This document shows positions 1 through 4,833 of a stretch of 22,709 bases of DNA, piece after piece; the stretch's first letter is position 1; each line of letters opens with the position of its first letter. The translations under genes and the position numbers were made by a program. The stretch spans positions 1 through 22,709 of the IMG/VR virus record IMGVR_UViG_3300029787_000297, one strand, 5' to 3'. The notes beneath the pieces were generated by a model. The model did not search any database, was not told the DNA's origin, and worked only from the letters and a program-made list of their open reading frames with translations. This DNA is from a virus.

Positions 1-321
1 AACTTAGGCATGTCACGTCAGAATTGTATTGGTTGGTTTGAAAAATATTTTGCAGGGCGTGTTTTAGCAAAGTCCGCATGTATTGGATGCCCGTTTCATA
101 ACACCTTTGAATGGCGCGATATGAAGATCAATGACCCAACATCCTTTGCGGACGCCGTAGAGTTTGATGAGGGCATCCGCTACCCCGAAAATAACGAGGA
201 CATTCGGCAGTTTTTACATGCTGAACGGAAGCCGTTGGCCGAAGTAGATCTTCAAAACTTGGAAGACAAAGGGCAACTGAACATGTTCAACAATGAATGC
301 GAAGGCATGTGCGGCGTATGA
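1..321 (+). CDS. PAPS reductase-like (PP-loop ATPase family) protein, C-terminal part
   Basis: The reading frame is open to the first base, so the gene starts outside the window. The ATG at 10 is probably an internal Met (residues N-L-G precede it in frame). Visible are the cysteine pair C-I-G-C-P-F-H (about residues 24-30 counted from that Met), a D-A-V-E-F-D segment, and the C-terminal end N-E-C-E-G-M-C-G-V. From memory, this cysteine layout and tail are typical of phage-encoded phosphoadenosine-phosphosulfate-reductase-like PP-loop proteins. The N-terminal ATP-binding part is not in the window. Family members activate substrates with ATP for sulfur or nucleotide chemistry; the phage substrate is unknown. 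The cysteines could bind metal or an Fe-S cluster (inference). Its stop overlaps the next start as ATGA, which suggests translational coupling. Confidence 0.7.
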   Translation, partial: NLGMSRQNCIGWFEKYFAGRVLAKSACIGCPFHNTFEWRDMKINDPTSFADAVEFDEGIRYPENNEDIRQFLHAERKPLAEVDLQNLEDKGQLNMFNNECEGMCGV

Positions 322-464
322 GCCTACCCCCGGCAGACTGCCCGTGGTGCGGCGAACATTGCACGCAATGGAACTATGTGCGTGGTCATTATGAATGCCC
401 GCGCTGCAAGAGATCTGTCGCAGATTGTTGCGACGGTGAGCAAGAGACGGCACATGACGAATGA
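318..464 (+). CDS. Small zinc-ribbon protein (48 aa)
   Basis: This short frame starts at an ATG that overlaps the upstream stop as ATGA, and it ends at a TGA at 462-464. The protein has two CxxC knuckles, C-P-W-C at residues 8-11 and C-P-R-C at 27-30, plus Cys15 and a C-C pair at 37-38. This is the layout of a minimal zinc ribbon. The tail is acidic (D-G-E-Q-E-T). Many phages carry tiny zinc-ribbon proteins next to metabolism genes, with mostly unknown roles. Nucleic-acid or protein binding is an inference. The overlap and the Cys pattern make it a convincing gene despite its length. Confidence 0.75.
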   Translation: MSLPPADCPWCGEHCTQWNYVRGHYECPRCKRSVADCCDGEQETAHDE

Positions 465-582
465 CCCCTCGTTTGTTCTGCTCATAGCCGCTATTGCGGC
501 TGGGGTAGTTGTTGTCTCTTCAATGGTAGTCGGGGTCGATTTCTTCTCCATCGCCGACCCCGGCTACTTTTTTGAGGATTGA
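454..582 (+). CDS. Small single-helix membrane protein (42 aa), hypothetical
   Basis: The frame begins at an ATG 11 bases inside the zinc-ribbon gene and ends with TGA two bases before the next gene's ATG. After a short polar N-terminus (M-T-N-D-P) there is one long hydrophobic stretch, about residues 7-31, rich in Ala, Val and Ile, then a short acidic tail ending F-F-E-D. This is a predicted inner-membrane miniprotein. An in-frame ATG lies further upstream at 376, but it would sit deep inside the zinc-ribbon gene and is less likely. I recognise no family. Support comes from the tight tiling between two credible genes and the clean hydrophobic profile. Confidence 0.5.
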   Translation: MTNDPSFVLLIAAIAAGVVVVSSMVVGVDFFSIADPGYFFED

Positions 583-583
583 A

Positions 584-775
584 ATGCAATTAAAAAACAG
601 ACGCCCGTGCGTAACTACGCGCACGGAAAATTTTCATTTTTCAATTTCTTTTGACCCCGACACAGGACAGCCCGTAGAGTTTTTTATAACAGGAAGAGGC
701 AAGGTTGGGCAGCAGCTTGACCTTGAACTTTATGACCTAAGTGTGGCCGCATCAAAGCTGATGCAGGGGAAATGA
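584..775 (+). CDS. TSCPD-like small protein (63 aa)
   Basis: The ATG at 584 is preceded by GAGG (574-577) at good Shine-Dalgarno spacing. A TTG four codons upstream is less likely. After a polar start comes a beta-strand-like F-H-F-S-I-S-F, then D-P-D-T-G-Q-P-V-E-F-F-I, G-R-G-K-V-G-Q, and a helix L-S-V-A-A-S-K-L-M-Q. This resembles the TSCPD fold known from ribonucleotide reductase C-termini and from small stand-alone phage proteins (a strand with 'G.P.EvFi', then 'gK.G', then a helix ending in Q-G). The biochemical role of stand-alone members is not established. It is the last gene of the left + strand cluster before the att region. Confidence 0.55.
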   Translation: MQLKNRRPCVTTRTENFHFSISFDPDTGQPVEFFITGRGKVGQQLDLELYDLSVAASKLMQGK

Positions 776-805
776 TTTACATAAAATACTGTAGGTCACG
801 ATAAA

Positions 806-829
806 ATTTGCAAATCATTTACAAAATAT
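806..829 (+). repeat. Direct repeat copy A, candidate integrase arm-type site
   Basis: This copy shares ATTTGCAA, then 3 bases with one match, then ATTTACAAAA with the copy at 1014-1037; about 20 of 24 positions are identical. It lies 91 bases left of the att core. A shorter related element, ATTTACATAAA, occurs just after the preceding stop codon. Tyrosine integrases of the lambda type bind such arm sites with their N-terminal domain; that assignment here is an inference from position. Confidence 0.6.
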
Positions 830-920
830 CTGTCATTAGGGGTATACTAGGACTAACTACAGTGGTACTAAGGCATTGAGAAGACTGTAAGTTCTTGATT
901 CCGTTGGACCTCAGAACACA

Positions 921-965
921 CTCATAACCTGAAGGTCGTAGGTTCAAATCCTACCCCCGCAACCA
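921..965 (+). other. attP: att core: 3' half of an initiator tRNA-fMet gene
   Basis: The segment reads from a CTCATAA anticodon loop (anticodon CAT) through the variable loop, the T arm (GTAGG / TTCAAAT / CCTAC) and the acceptor 3' strand CCCCGCA, to A-CCA. It matches initiator tRNA-fMet as remembered, especially alphaproteobacterial forms with the CTCATAACCTGAAGG sequence. The 5' half is missing: upstream bases do not pair with the anticodon 3' strand, and no CGCGGGG-type acceptor 5' strand exists. This is the usual situation for an att core that restores the tRNA gene on integration. The integrase lies 174 bases downstream on the same strand. Confidence 0.85.
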
Positions 966-982
966 ATGATATCAATAACTTA

Positions 983-1011
983 GCCGTCTTCTCCCTGAAG
1001 GCGGCTTTGTT
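983..1011 (+). terminator. Rho-independent terminator-like hairpin behind the att core
   Basis: Arms GCCGTCTTC (983-991) and GAAGGCGGC (997-1005) pair over 9 bp with one G-T wobble around a 5-base loop. TTTGTT follows at 1006-1011. The T-tract is short, so strength is uncertain. It sits 17 bases after the tRNA CCA on the arm that would stay next to the restored tRNA gene after integration, and upstream of int. Confidence 0.55.
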
Positions 1012-1013
1012 GC

Positions 1014-1037
1014 ATTTGCAATTTATTTACAAAAATG
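1014..1037 (+). repeat. Direct repeat copy B, candidate integrase arm-type site
   Basis: This is the partner of the repeat at 806-829, in the same orientation and about 20 of 24 identical (ATTTGCAA and ATTTACAAAA blocks). It lies 48 bases right of the att core. One copy on each side of the core gives a P-O-P' layout. Confidence 0.6.
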
Positions 1038-1051
1038 CCCGGATGTCCGGG
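1038..1051 (+). promoter_or_regulatory. GC-rich dyad between att and int
   Basis: CCCGGA and TCCGGG form a perfect 6-bp inverted repeat with a 2-base spacer. It directly abuts the right arm repeat. It could be a protein-binding site for a repressor or excisionase. The 2-base spacer is too tight for a good RNA hairpin loop. Confidence 0.35.
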
Positions 1052-1072
1052 TAAGGCTGTGACCTTCAGTGC

Positions 1073-1117
1073 AATATCCTGTTGATATTTGTTGTGACAT
1101 AAGTTATATCGGATATC
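1073..1117 (+). promoter_or_regulatory. Candidate int promoter overlapped by two ATATC/GATAT dyads
   Basis: TTGATA (1082-1087) and TATATC (1105-1110) are spaced 17 bases apart and resemble -35 and -10 boxes, 5/6 and 4/6 to consensus. Two inverted repeats overlap them. AATATC-ctgtt-GATATT (1073-1089) covers the -35, and ATATC-g-GATAT (1106-1116) covers the -10. Their centres are 30 bases apart, about three helical turns. This looks like an operator-controlled promoter, but no repressor gene is visible in the window. Confidence 0.4.
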
Positions 1118-1138
1118 ACATAAAGGACGGAGGGCATT

Positions 1139-2287
1139 ATGCCAACAGTAACAAAGAAACAGGGCGTGCGTCCTGTAATACCCAACAAAAAGTATATGAT
1201 TGATTTGCGCGGCAAGGGCGCTGATGTTGAACAGGAAACATTCCACGGCACGTTTAAACAGGCGCAGGATTACAGAGAAAAAAGATTGGTGGAGTTGCGA
1301 GAACCAAAAAAACGCAAAGCAAACGAAGCACCCGACACGGTGTTTGATGCGTGCCAATTATTCTTGGCTGTGCAGGAAGCACGGATTGAGGAAGGTGAGA
1401 TTGGTAGGGGGGAGTTCGTCAACAAGACGCGACACCTGAACCAGATGTGCGGCGTTCGTATCGGCAACAAGACTGTCGGTAGCTTGACCCTGGACGACGT
1501 GACGTATGAAATCTTGAACGAGAATGTCAAAAAATCATTGGGGAAAAATCGCGCTAAGAAGACAGTGCGGCGTGCCTTCGTCACCATCAAGCAGATGATG
1601 AAGTGGTGCGAGGATAAGGGATGGTTTGATAAATCCCCAGCCGCTGCAATTAAGATTTCTTTGAAGGGTGAGAAGCGCCAAGAGTTACGCCGCATTAGCC
1701 CAAATGAAATGCGTAGCGTTATTGAAGCGGCGCCAGAGAAGTACCGTAAGGTAATCCAGTTTGCTGCCTACACTGGGCTGCGTGCTGGAGAACAACGGGC
1801 GCTAACGTGGGACGATGTGGATTTGGACATGGGGTATGTTCATGTCCGATCAGCTATCAAATGGGATGGTGAACTTGGGGCGCCTAAGACTGATAAAAGT
1901 GAGCGGTCTGTGCCATTGCCTGGGACGGTCATACAGATGCTGCGCGAATGGAAAATGCGTCAGCCTCTAAAAGAGCGCACCAACAACCTCGTCTTTCCTA
2001 CAAGCATGGGATACTACGCCGACCACTGCAACTGGCGTAACCGTGGGCTGCAAGCTACATGCTTACAGTTGGGGTTGGACAAGATGACATGGCACGATCT
2101 GCGCCACTTCTACGCCAGTGTTTTAATTTTTGATGCAGAGGTATCTGACCCGCAAGTGGCAGCGTTTCTTGGCCACAGTGATCTCGGGTTTACGTATAAA
2201 GAATATGCCCGCTACTTTGCAGACCGAGACCGTGACGTTGTCATTGGCAAGTCATTAGATCGTGTGTTCAAAGCTAGTGGTCAGTGA
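1139..2287 (+). CDS. int: Tyrosine site-specific recombinase (phage integrase)
   Basis: This 382-aa protein would catalyse integration of the phage at the tRNA-fMet site and, with an unseen helper, excision. The N-terminal part (about residues 1-60) is basic and strand-rich like an arm-binding domain. Residues about 66-160 resemble the SAM-like core-binding domain, and 185-375 are catalytic. The catalytic set is complete: Arg215 in T-G-L-R-A-G-E, Lys about 250-253, His319/Arg322 in W-H-D-L-R-H, His346 in L-G-H-S, and nucleophile Tyr356 in T-Y-K-E-Y. The ATG has GGAGG six bases upstream. It is the only rightward gene after the att region, and its 3' end overlaps the convergent nuclease gene by 14 bases. 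Confidence 0.95.
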   Translation: MPTVTKKQGVRPVIPNKKYMIDLRGKGADVEQETFHGTFKQAQDYREKRLVELREPKKRKANEAPDTVFDACQLFLAVQEARIEEGEIGRGEFVNKTRHLNQMCGVRIGNKTVGSLTLDDVTYEILNENVKKSLGKNRAKKTVRRAFVTIKQMMKWCEDKGWFDKSPAAAIKISLKGEKRQELRRISPNEMRSVIEAAPEKYRKVIQFAAYTGLRAGEQRALTWDDVDLDMGYVHVRSAIKWDGELGAPKTDKSERSVPLPGTVIQMLREWKMRQPLKERTNNLVFPTSMGYYADHCNWRNRGLQATCLQLGLDKMTWHDLRHFYASVLIFDAEVSDPQVAAFLGHSDLGFTYKEYARYFADRDRDVVIGKSLDRVFKASGQ

Positions 2288-2600
2288 TTGATACGTTGCC
2301 GTCCTCGTCTACATACGCAATCTTTACACCAAGATCGCGCTGTATTTTTTTACGCACACGATAGATACGGTGTTGTTTAGTTCTGCCAGGGTTGGCGCGT
2401 TGCGCGTCCGCCTTGGCATCGAACAATTGTATTTCACCCTGTTTATTAACAGCAATGAGATCAATGGGACCATCGTGATTTATAAGTGGGCTAAACACCC
2501 AGTAATCGTTATCGATTAAATAGGCAGCTAATCTAGCTTCAGCAGCGGCGCCTTTGAAAATACTTTTAACGCTCACAAAACAATGCTCGTTCTGCTGCAC
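2274..2600 (-). CDS. PD-(D/E)XK nuclease-like protein, Hjc/resolvase-type
   Basis: This 108-aa protein shows the small PD-(D/E)XK layout: Glu21 in K-G-A-A-A-E-A-R, Asp47 in G-P-I-D-L-I-A-V, and D61-A-K63 in Q-L-F-D-A-K-A. Asp replaces the usual Glu of the E-x-K motif, which the family tolerates. The spacing resembles archaeal Holliday-junction resolvase Hjc and phage relatives. Cleavage of branched DNA before packaging is the likely but unproven role. The listed start is a GTG. A second GTG at 2576 gives an N-terminus V-S-V-K-S-I-F-K-G that fits the family better and overlaps the endolysin stop by only 11 bases. It is the last gene of the leftward late operon. Confidence 0.75.
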   Translation of the reverse strand: MQQNEHCFVSVKSIFKGAAAEARLAAYLIDNDYWVFSPLINHDGPIDLIAVNKQGEIQLFDAKADAQRANPGRTKQHRIYRVRKKIQRDLGVKIAYVDEDGNVSITDH

Positions 2601-3045
2601 GGCGACGTATTAGCCCCGGCAACCGGCGACCACGCGCCAAGGTCCACTTTGGGAACTCGTCTGCTGCCCTTTCAAATGCGCCCCTGTTTAAACAGGATCT
2701 CAAAGTGCTGGCTTTGAAGTTTCCGGTGCCACAGTTGTAGGCGAAGGACGTAATAGCAGCCCATTGATTTTCGTGAAGATCAACGCCCACCAATCGTAAA
2801 AGTCTGCGCTCAGTCTTTTGGATGTCACGAAGAAAAAGTTCGTCTGCTTCTTCCATAGTAATAGGCCGATGATCAGCAGTAACACGGAGACCATCAAGAC
2901 CATAGATGCTGCCAAAACCCAAAGTCCAAATACCCACGGGATCACGACAACACTCCAACAATGGGGTAGAAGTGTCTCCGTCGTGAACACCTTCAAACGA
3001 TTTGATAAGTTTGATGCCAGCTTCATTGCAGATTACTTCGTCCAT
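2566..3045 (-). CDS. Endolysin, GH24 (T4/P22-type) lysozyme
   Basis: This 159-aa muramidase would degrade host peptidoglycan at lysis. The GH24 triad is visible: Glu18 in K-S-F-E-G, Asp35 in R-D-P-V-G, and Thr41 in W-T-L-G-F-G. A helix N-Q-W-A-A-I-T-S-F-A-Y-N-C-G-T-G follows, then S-T-L-R and a basic C-terminus. The ATG at 3045 is chosen because homology starts at once after it (N-E-A-G-I-K-L-I-K-S-F-E-G). The longer frame to 3150 would run deep into the holin gene. There is no signal or SAR helix, so export should depend on a holin. The gene overlaps the upstream holin-like gene by 13 bases. About seven extra residues, including a Cys-Cys pair, separate Glu18 from Asp35. Confidence 0.92.
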   Translation of the reverse strand: MDEVICNEAGIKLIKSFEGVHDGDTSTPLLECCRDPVGIWTLGFGSIYGLDGLRVTADHRPITMEEADELFLRDIQKTERRLLRLVGVDLHENQWAAITSFAYNCGTGNFKASTLRSCLNRGAFERAADEFPKWTLARGRRLPGLIRRRAAERALFCER

Positions 3046-3470
3046 TTGCTTGTAAGCCGTTGGCCAAACCAGAACATAATGATGGTGCTGAACGTAGCAT
3101 CTAACGCACCACCGGCAACGATTAGCCCGTATTGATCTGGCGTAATCCACTGCATAAACACAGCAACGTGAACCAATAAGAACAGGAAAAACACAAGGTA
3201 GGTGATTGTCGGCCTAACACTCGCCGCATAGTTTACTGTCCACTTACTGGCGTTTTGCATCTCAGCTTGCGCGGTCGTCTGCACCGCAATGTTTTGTTCA
3301 CTGACGCCAGAGATGATGGCTTCGTCTCGCTTGTCCGCTGCCATTTGCGCTTGCATGGCAAGCTCATGTTCTTTGTCGCGTGCGTCCTGCTTGCTGTCCA
3401 TGAATTGTTTAAACATGCCCGGACCAACACTGGTCACAAGACCTAGCACGCTGCCTACGATTGAAAGCAT
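3033..3470 (-). CDS. Holin-like membrane protein (GTA_holin_3TM type)
   Basis: This 145-aa protein starts with a short hydrophobic segment (about residues 2-16). A charged helical linker rich in Lys, Asp, Glu and Gln follows (about 22-75). Next is the V-R-P-T-I-T-Y motif and two membrane helices (about 87-108 and 114-134). The 'RP.iTY' entry to a two-helix hairpin is characteristic of the three-helix holin family first described for gene transfer agents. It directly precedes the endolysin in one overlapping cassette, which supports a role in membrane permeabilisation. The ribosome-binding site TAGGAGG (3476-3482) contains the stop codon of the preceding gene. Confidence 0.75.
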   Translation of the reverse strand: MLSIVGSVLGLVTSVGPGMFKQFMDSKQDARDKEHELAMQAQMAADKRDEAIISGVSEQNIAVQTTAQAEMQNASKWTVNYAASVRPTITYLVFFLFLLVHVAVFMQWITPDQYGLIVAGGALDATFSTIIMFWFGQRLTSKWTK

Positions 3471-3479
3471 CGTGTCCTC

Positions 3480-3833
3480 CTACTTTTCTACGTTGGGATG
3501 TTTGGAATTGTGAATGTGCTGGAGATGCGACACTTGATCTTGCAGCACCTTCAATTCAGCTTGGATTGTTGCCAATTCGCGGTTACGAATTTCCAAACTT
3601 TTAACGCTATTAATTTCTTTCAACACCGCGATTTGAGATGAGAAGACTGCCCTCTGGCTTTCAGCGTCGTCCAGCCGCGCATCGAATGATGACTTGAATT
3701 TATCAAAGGCTTTGTGGAAGCCTTCCAAGTCTTCCATCACGCGGGAAAGATTGTTCCGCACGATGGCGTAACCGCTGGCAATCGTTGCCAACATGATGAG
3801 ACCTTGGATCGCGTGAGTGGCAGTTAGCTCCAT
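3480..3833 (-). CDS. Membrane-anchored coiled-coil protein, possible spanin-like
   Basis: This 117-aa protein has a single N-terminal hydrophobic helix (about residues 8-25), followed by a long charged helical region to about residue 108 with heptad-like spacing of Leu, Ile and Val. This topology (one N-terminal anchor plus an extended coiled coil) resembles inner-membrane spanins of the Rz type, and the position just before holin and endolysin fits. No lipoprotein partner (Rz1) could be identified, so the assignment is tentative. Its ATG follows the preceding stop directly (TAAATG). A phage protein with a merely structural coiled coil is the alternative. Confidence 0.55.
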   Translation of the reverse strand: MELTATHAIQGLIMLATIASGYAIVRNNLSRVMEDLEGFHKAFDKFKSSFDARLDDAESQRAVFSSQIAVLKEINSVKSLEIRNRELATIQAELKVLQDQVSHLQHIHNSKHPNVEK

Positions 3834-4355
3834 TTACTGCATTTCCTTTAGGTACACTAAAAGATAAATTCCACCCCCTATAAACGCGATCACAGTAATA
3901 GCCTTCACTGTCTCCAGAGCTATTCTTTTCCAAAAGGATTTTTCAGCTTCAGCTTTTCGCTGTTGCTCTGCTATTTTTTCACGATGTTTTTTGTGCTTCT
4001 CAGCAATGCGCTTGCTGCGTTCAATCTCAATTTTTTTAAACGTCCCCTTGCCCCACTTGTTATCAATTTCACGTTCGAGGGATTTTAGGTTCCGGGCAAT
4101 CTGTTCCTTTTCTAAAACATCAGCGGCAACTGAACCGAGGGAAGTTTCGTCGTCGAAGGCTTCGTCACCTTCCTTTGCACGGATGTTAATTACTTGCTGC
4201 GTGCGTGATTTTGGCTTTCCCTTTTCGGCCTTTTGTTCTTCTTCTTGCGCCTTAAATAATTGGTCTAAGCCTTGCGCTATGTCTTTTACGCCCTTGGCAG
4301 ATTTTACGAGCGTCCTCGTCGTGGCTATGGCAGCAGCAATTGTTACTGGGTCCAT
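3834..4355 (-). CDS. Charged coiled-coil protein with C-terminal membrane anchor, hypothetical
   Basis: This 173-aa protein begins M-D-P-V-T-I-A-A-A-I-A, a short apolar helix. A highly charged helical middle follows (Lys/Glu-rich, about residues 45-140), and a hydrophobic C-terminal helix ends the protein (about 146-168, I-T-V-I-A-F-I-G-G-G). The start at 4355 is preferred because it overlaps the preceding stop as TGATG and gives a clean N-terminus. A longer frame reaching 4460 starts with Cys-rich sequence unlike the rest. Similar N-termini occur in unnamed proteins of marine podoviruses, from memory. The function is unknown. Its place among membrane and lysis genes suggests an envelope role. 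Confidence 0.6.
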   Translation of the reverse strand: MDPVTIAAAIATTRTLVKSAKGVKDIAQGLDQLFKAQEEEQKAEKGKPKSRTQQVINIRAKEGDEAFDDETSLGSVAADVLEKEQIARNLKSLEREIDNKWGKGTFKKIEIERSKRIAEKHKKHREKIAEQQRKAEAEKSFWKRIALETVKAITVIAFIGGGIYLLVYLKEMQ

Positions 4356-4513
4356 CAGTCGCGTCCCATCCATTTCTTGACAGTCGCACTTTCCCAAATG
4401 CGGATGCTTAACCAAACAATTGTGAACAACGCCGCAACGTCGGGCAGCAAAGAAAACCAACTACCCAAGCCACCAGCAACGGCGGCAACGTCTACGGCGT
4501 TTTTCAATTCCAT
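4355..4513 (-). CDS. Tiny membrane protein (52 aa), candidate second holin
   Basis: Almost the whole chain is hydrophobic: V-D-V-A-A-V-A-G-G-L-G-S-W, then L-L-P-D-V-A-A-L-F-T-I-V-W-L-S-I-R-I-W, ending in a short basic tail K-K-W-M-G-R-D. This could be two closely spaced helices. The size and layout resemble class II holins such as T7 gp17.5, and similar short proteins occur in marine T7-like phages. The start at 4513 overlaps the preceding stop as TAATG, and the stop overlaps the next start as TGATG. The longer frame to 4618 would run inside the preceding gene. Holin activity is an inference. Confidence 0.6.
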   Translation of the reverse strand: MELKNAVDVAAVAGGLGSWFSLLPDVAALFTIVWLSIRIWESATVKKWMGRD

Positions 4514-4833
4514 TAGATTTTCTCGCCTCGTTCTATCGGTTTTATAAGTTGGAAATCGTCTCCACTTGCAAACGGGCAAACCATGCCATCCGGCTTTCGC
4601 ACAATCATCATTGTCCAAGTTTTAGTTTTTGGATTAGCCATCAAAATCATTTTGTGGCCGTCACTGCCAAGTTCCGCACGTGCCACCTCTTCCTCACCAA
4701 ATTTTTGGTGAAAATTCATCAAACCATGCCGGTCAAAGCACACCATTGCCTGTGCGCTAGGCATAAAAAAAGCCGCTATAAAAGCGGCTGTGGTAACGGC
4801 AAGAAAGCCGGTTATGATGGCTCGGAAGGCCAT
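4513..4833 (-). CDS. Secreted small protein with signal peptide (106 aa), hypothetical
   Basis: The N-terminus M-A-F-R is followed by a hydrophobic run (about residues 5-23) and an A-Q-A cleavage site near residue 29, a typical Sec signal peptide. The mature part (about 77 aa) has two Cys (C-F-D-R near the cleavage site and M-V-C-P-F-A later), which could form a disulfide in the periplasm. I recognise no domain. The gene overlaps the end of the tail-assembly-chaperone-like gene by 22 bases and couples to the next gene by TAATG. A textbook terminator hairpin lies inside the signal-peptide codons (4765-4789). A periplasmic role in lysis or superinfection exclusion is possible but unproven. Confidence 0.6.
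   Translation of the reverse strand: MAFRAIITGFLAVTTAAFIAAFFMPSAQAMVCFDRHGLMNFHQKFGEEEVARAELGSDGHKMILMANPKTKTWTMMIVRKPDGMVCPFASGDDFQLIKPIERGEKI
4765..4789 (-). terminator. Intrinsic terminator inside a coding sequence
   Basis: On the - strand, AGCCGCT and AGCGGCT form a perfect 7-bp stem around a TTTAT loop, followed by seven T. Structurally this is a strong rho-independent terminator for the leftward late transcript. It overlaps codons about 15-23 of the secreted 106-aa protein. Translation through it would prevent hairpin formation, so it could act as a translation-dependent attenuator (inference). Confidence 0.6.

Larger units (their letters stand above)
776..1138. other. Gene-free integration region (attP plus int control region)
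   Basis: I see no coding frame that I can support in these 363 bases. They contain the initiator-tRNA core, two flanking direct repeats, a terminator hairpin behind the core, a short GC-rich dyad, and the int promoter candidate with paired dyads. These are listed separately. The stretch is AT-rich compared with the flanking genes. Confidence 0.75.

Noticed and set aside
461-484. A third overlapping start (ATGA) after the zinc-ribbon gene
   Set aside because: The frame ends after eight codons. The frame starting at 454 is the better continuation.
818-848. Promoter TTTACA ... TATACT left of the att core
   Set aside because: The spacer is 19 bases, which is long, and the -35 falls inside the arm repeat. 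No gene follows before the terminator-like hairpin, so it is not listed.
840-965. A complete tRNA gene ending at CCA (965)
   Set aside because: Only the 3' half is tRNA-like. No acceptor 5' strand, D arm or pairing anticodon 5' strand is present upstream.
3046-3150. Longer endolysin N-terminus
   Set aside because: The added residues are Arg/Cys/His-rich, unlike any lysozyme start, and would overlap most of the holin's C-terminal helix region.
3991-4380. Open + strand frame of 129 codons opposite the charged coiled-coil gene
   Set aside because: It is a Ser/Cys/Phe-rich shadow of a Lys/Glu-rich gene on the other strand, with no independent support.
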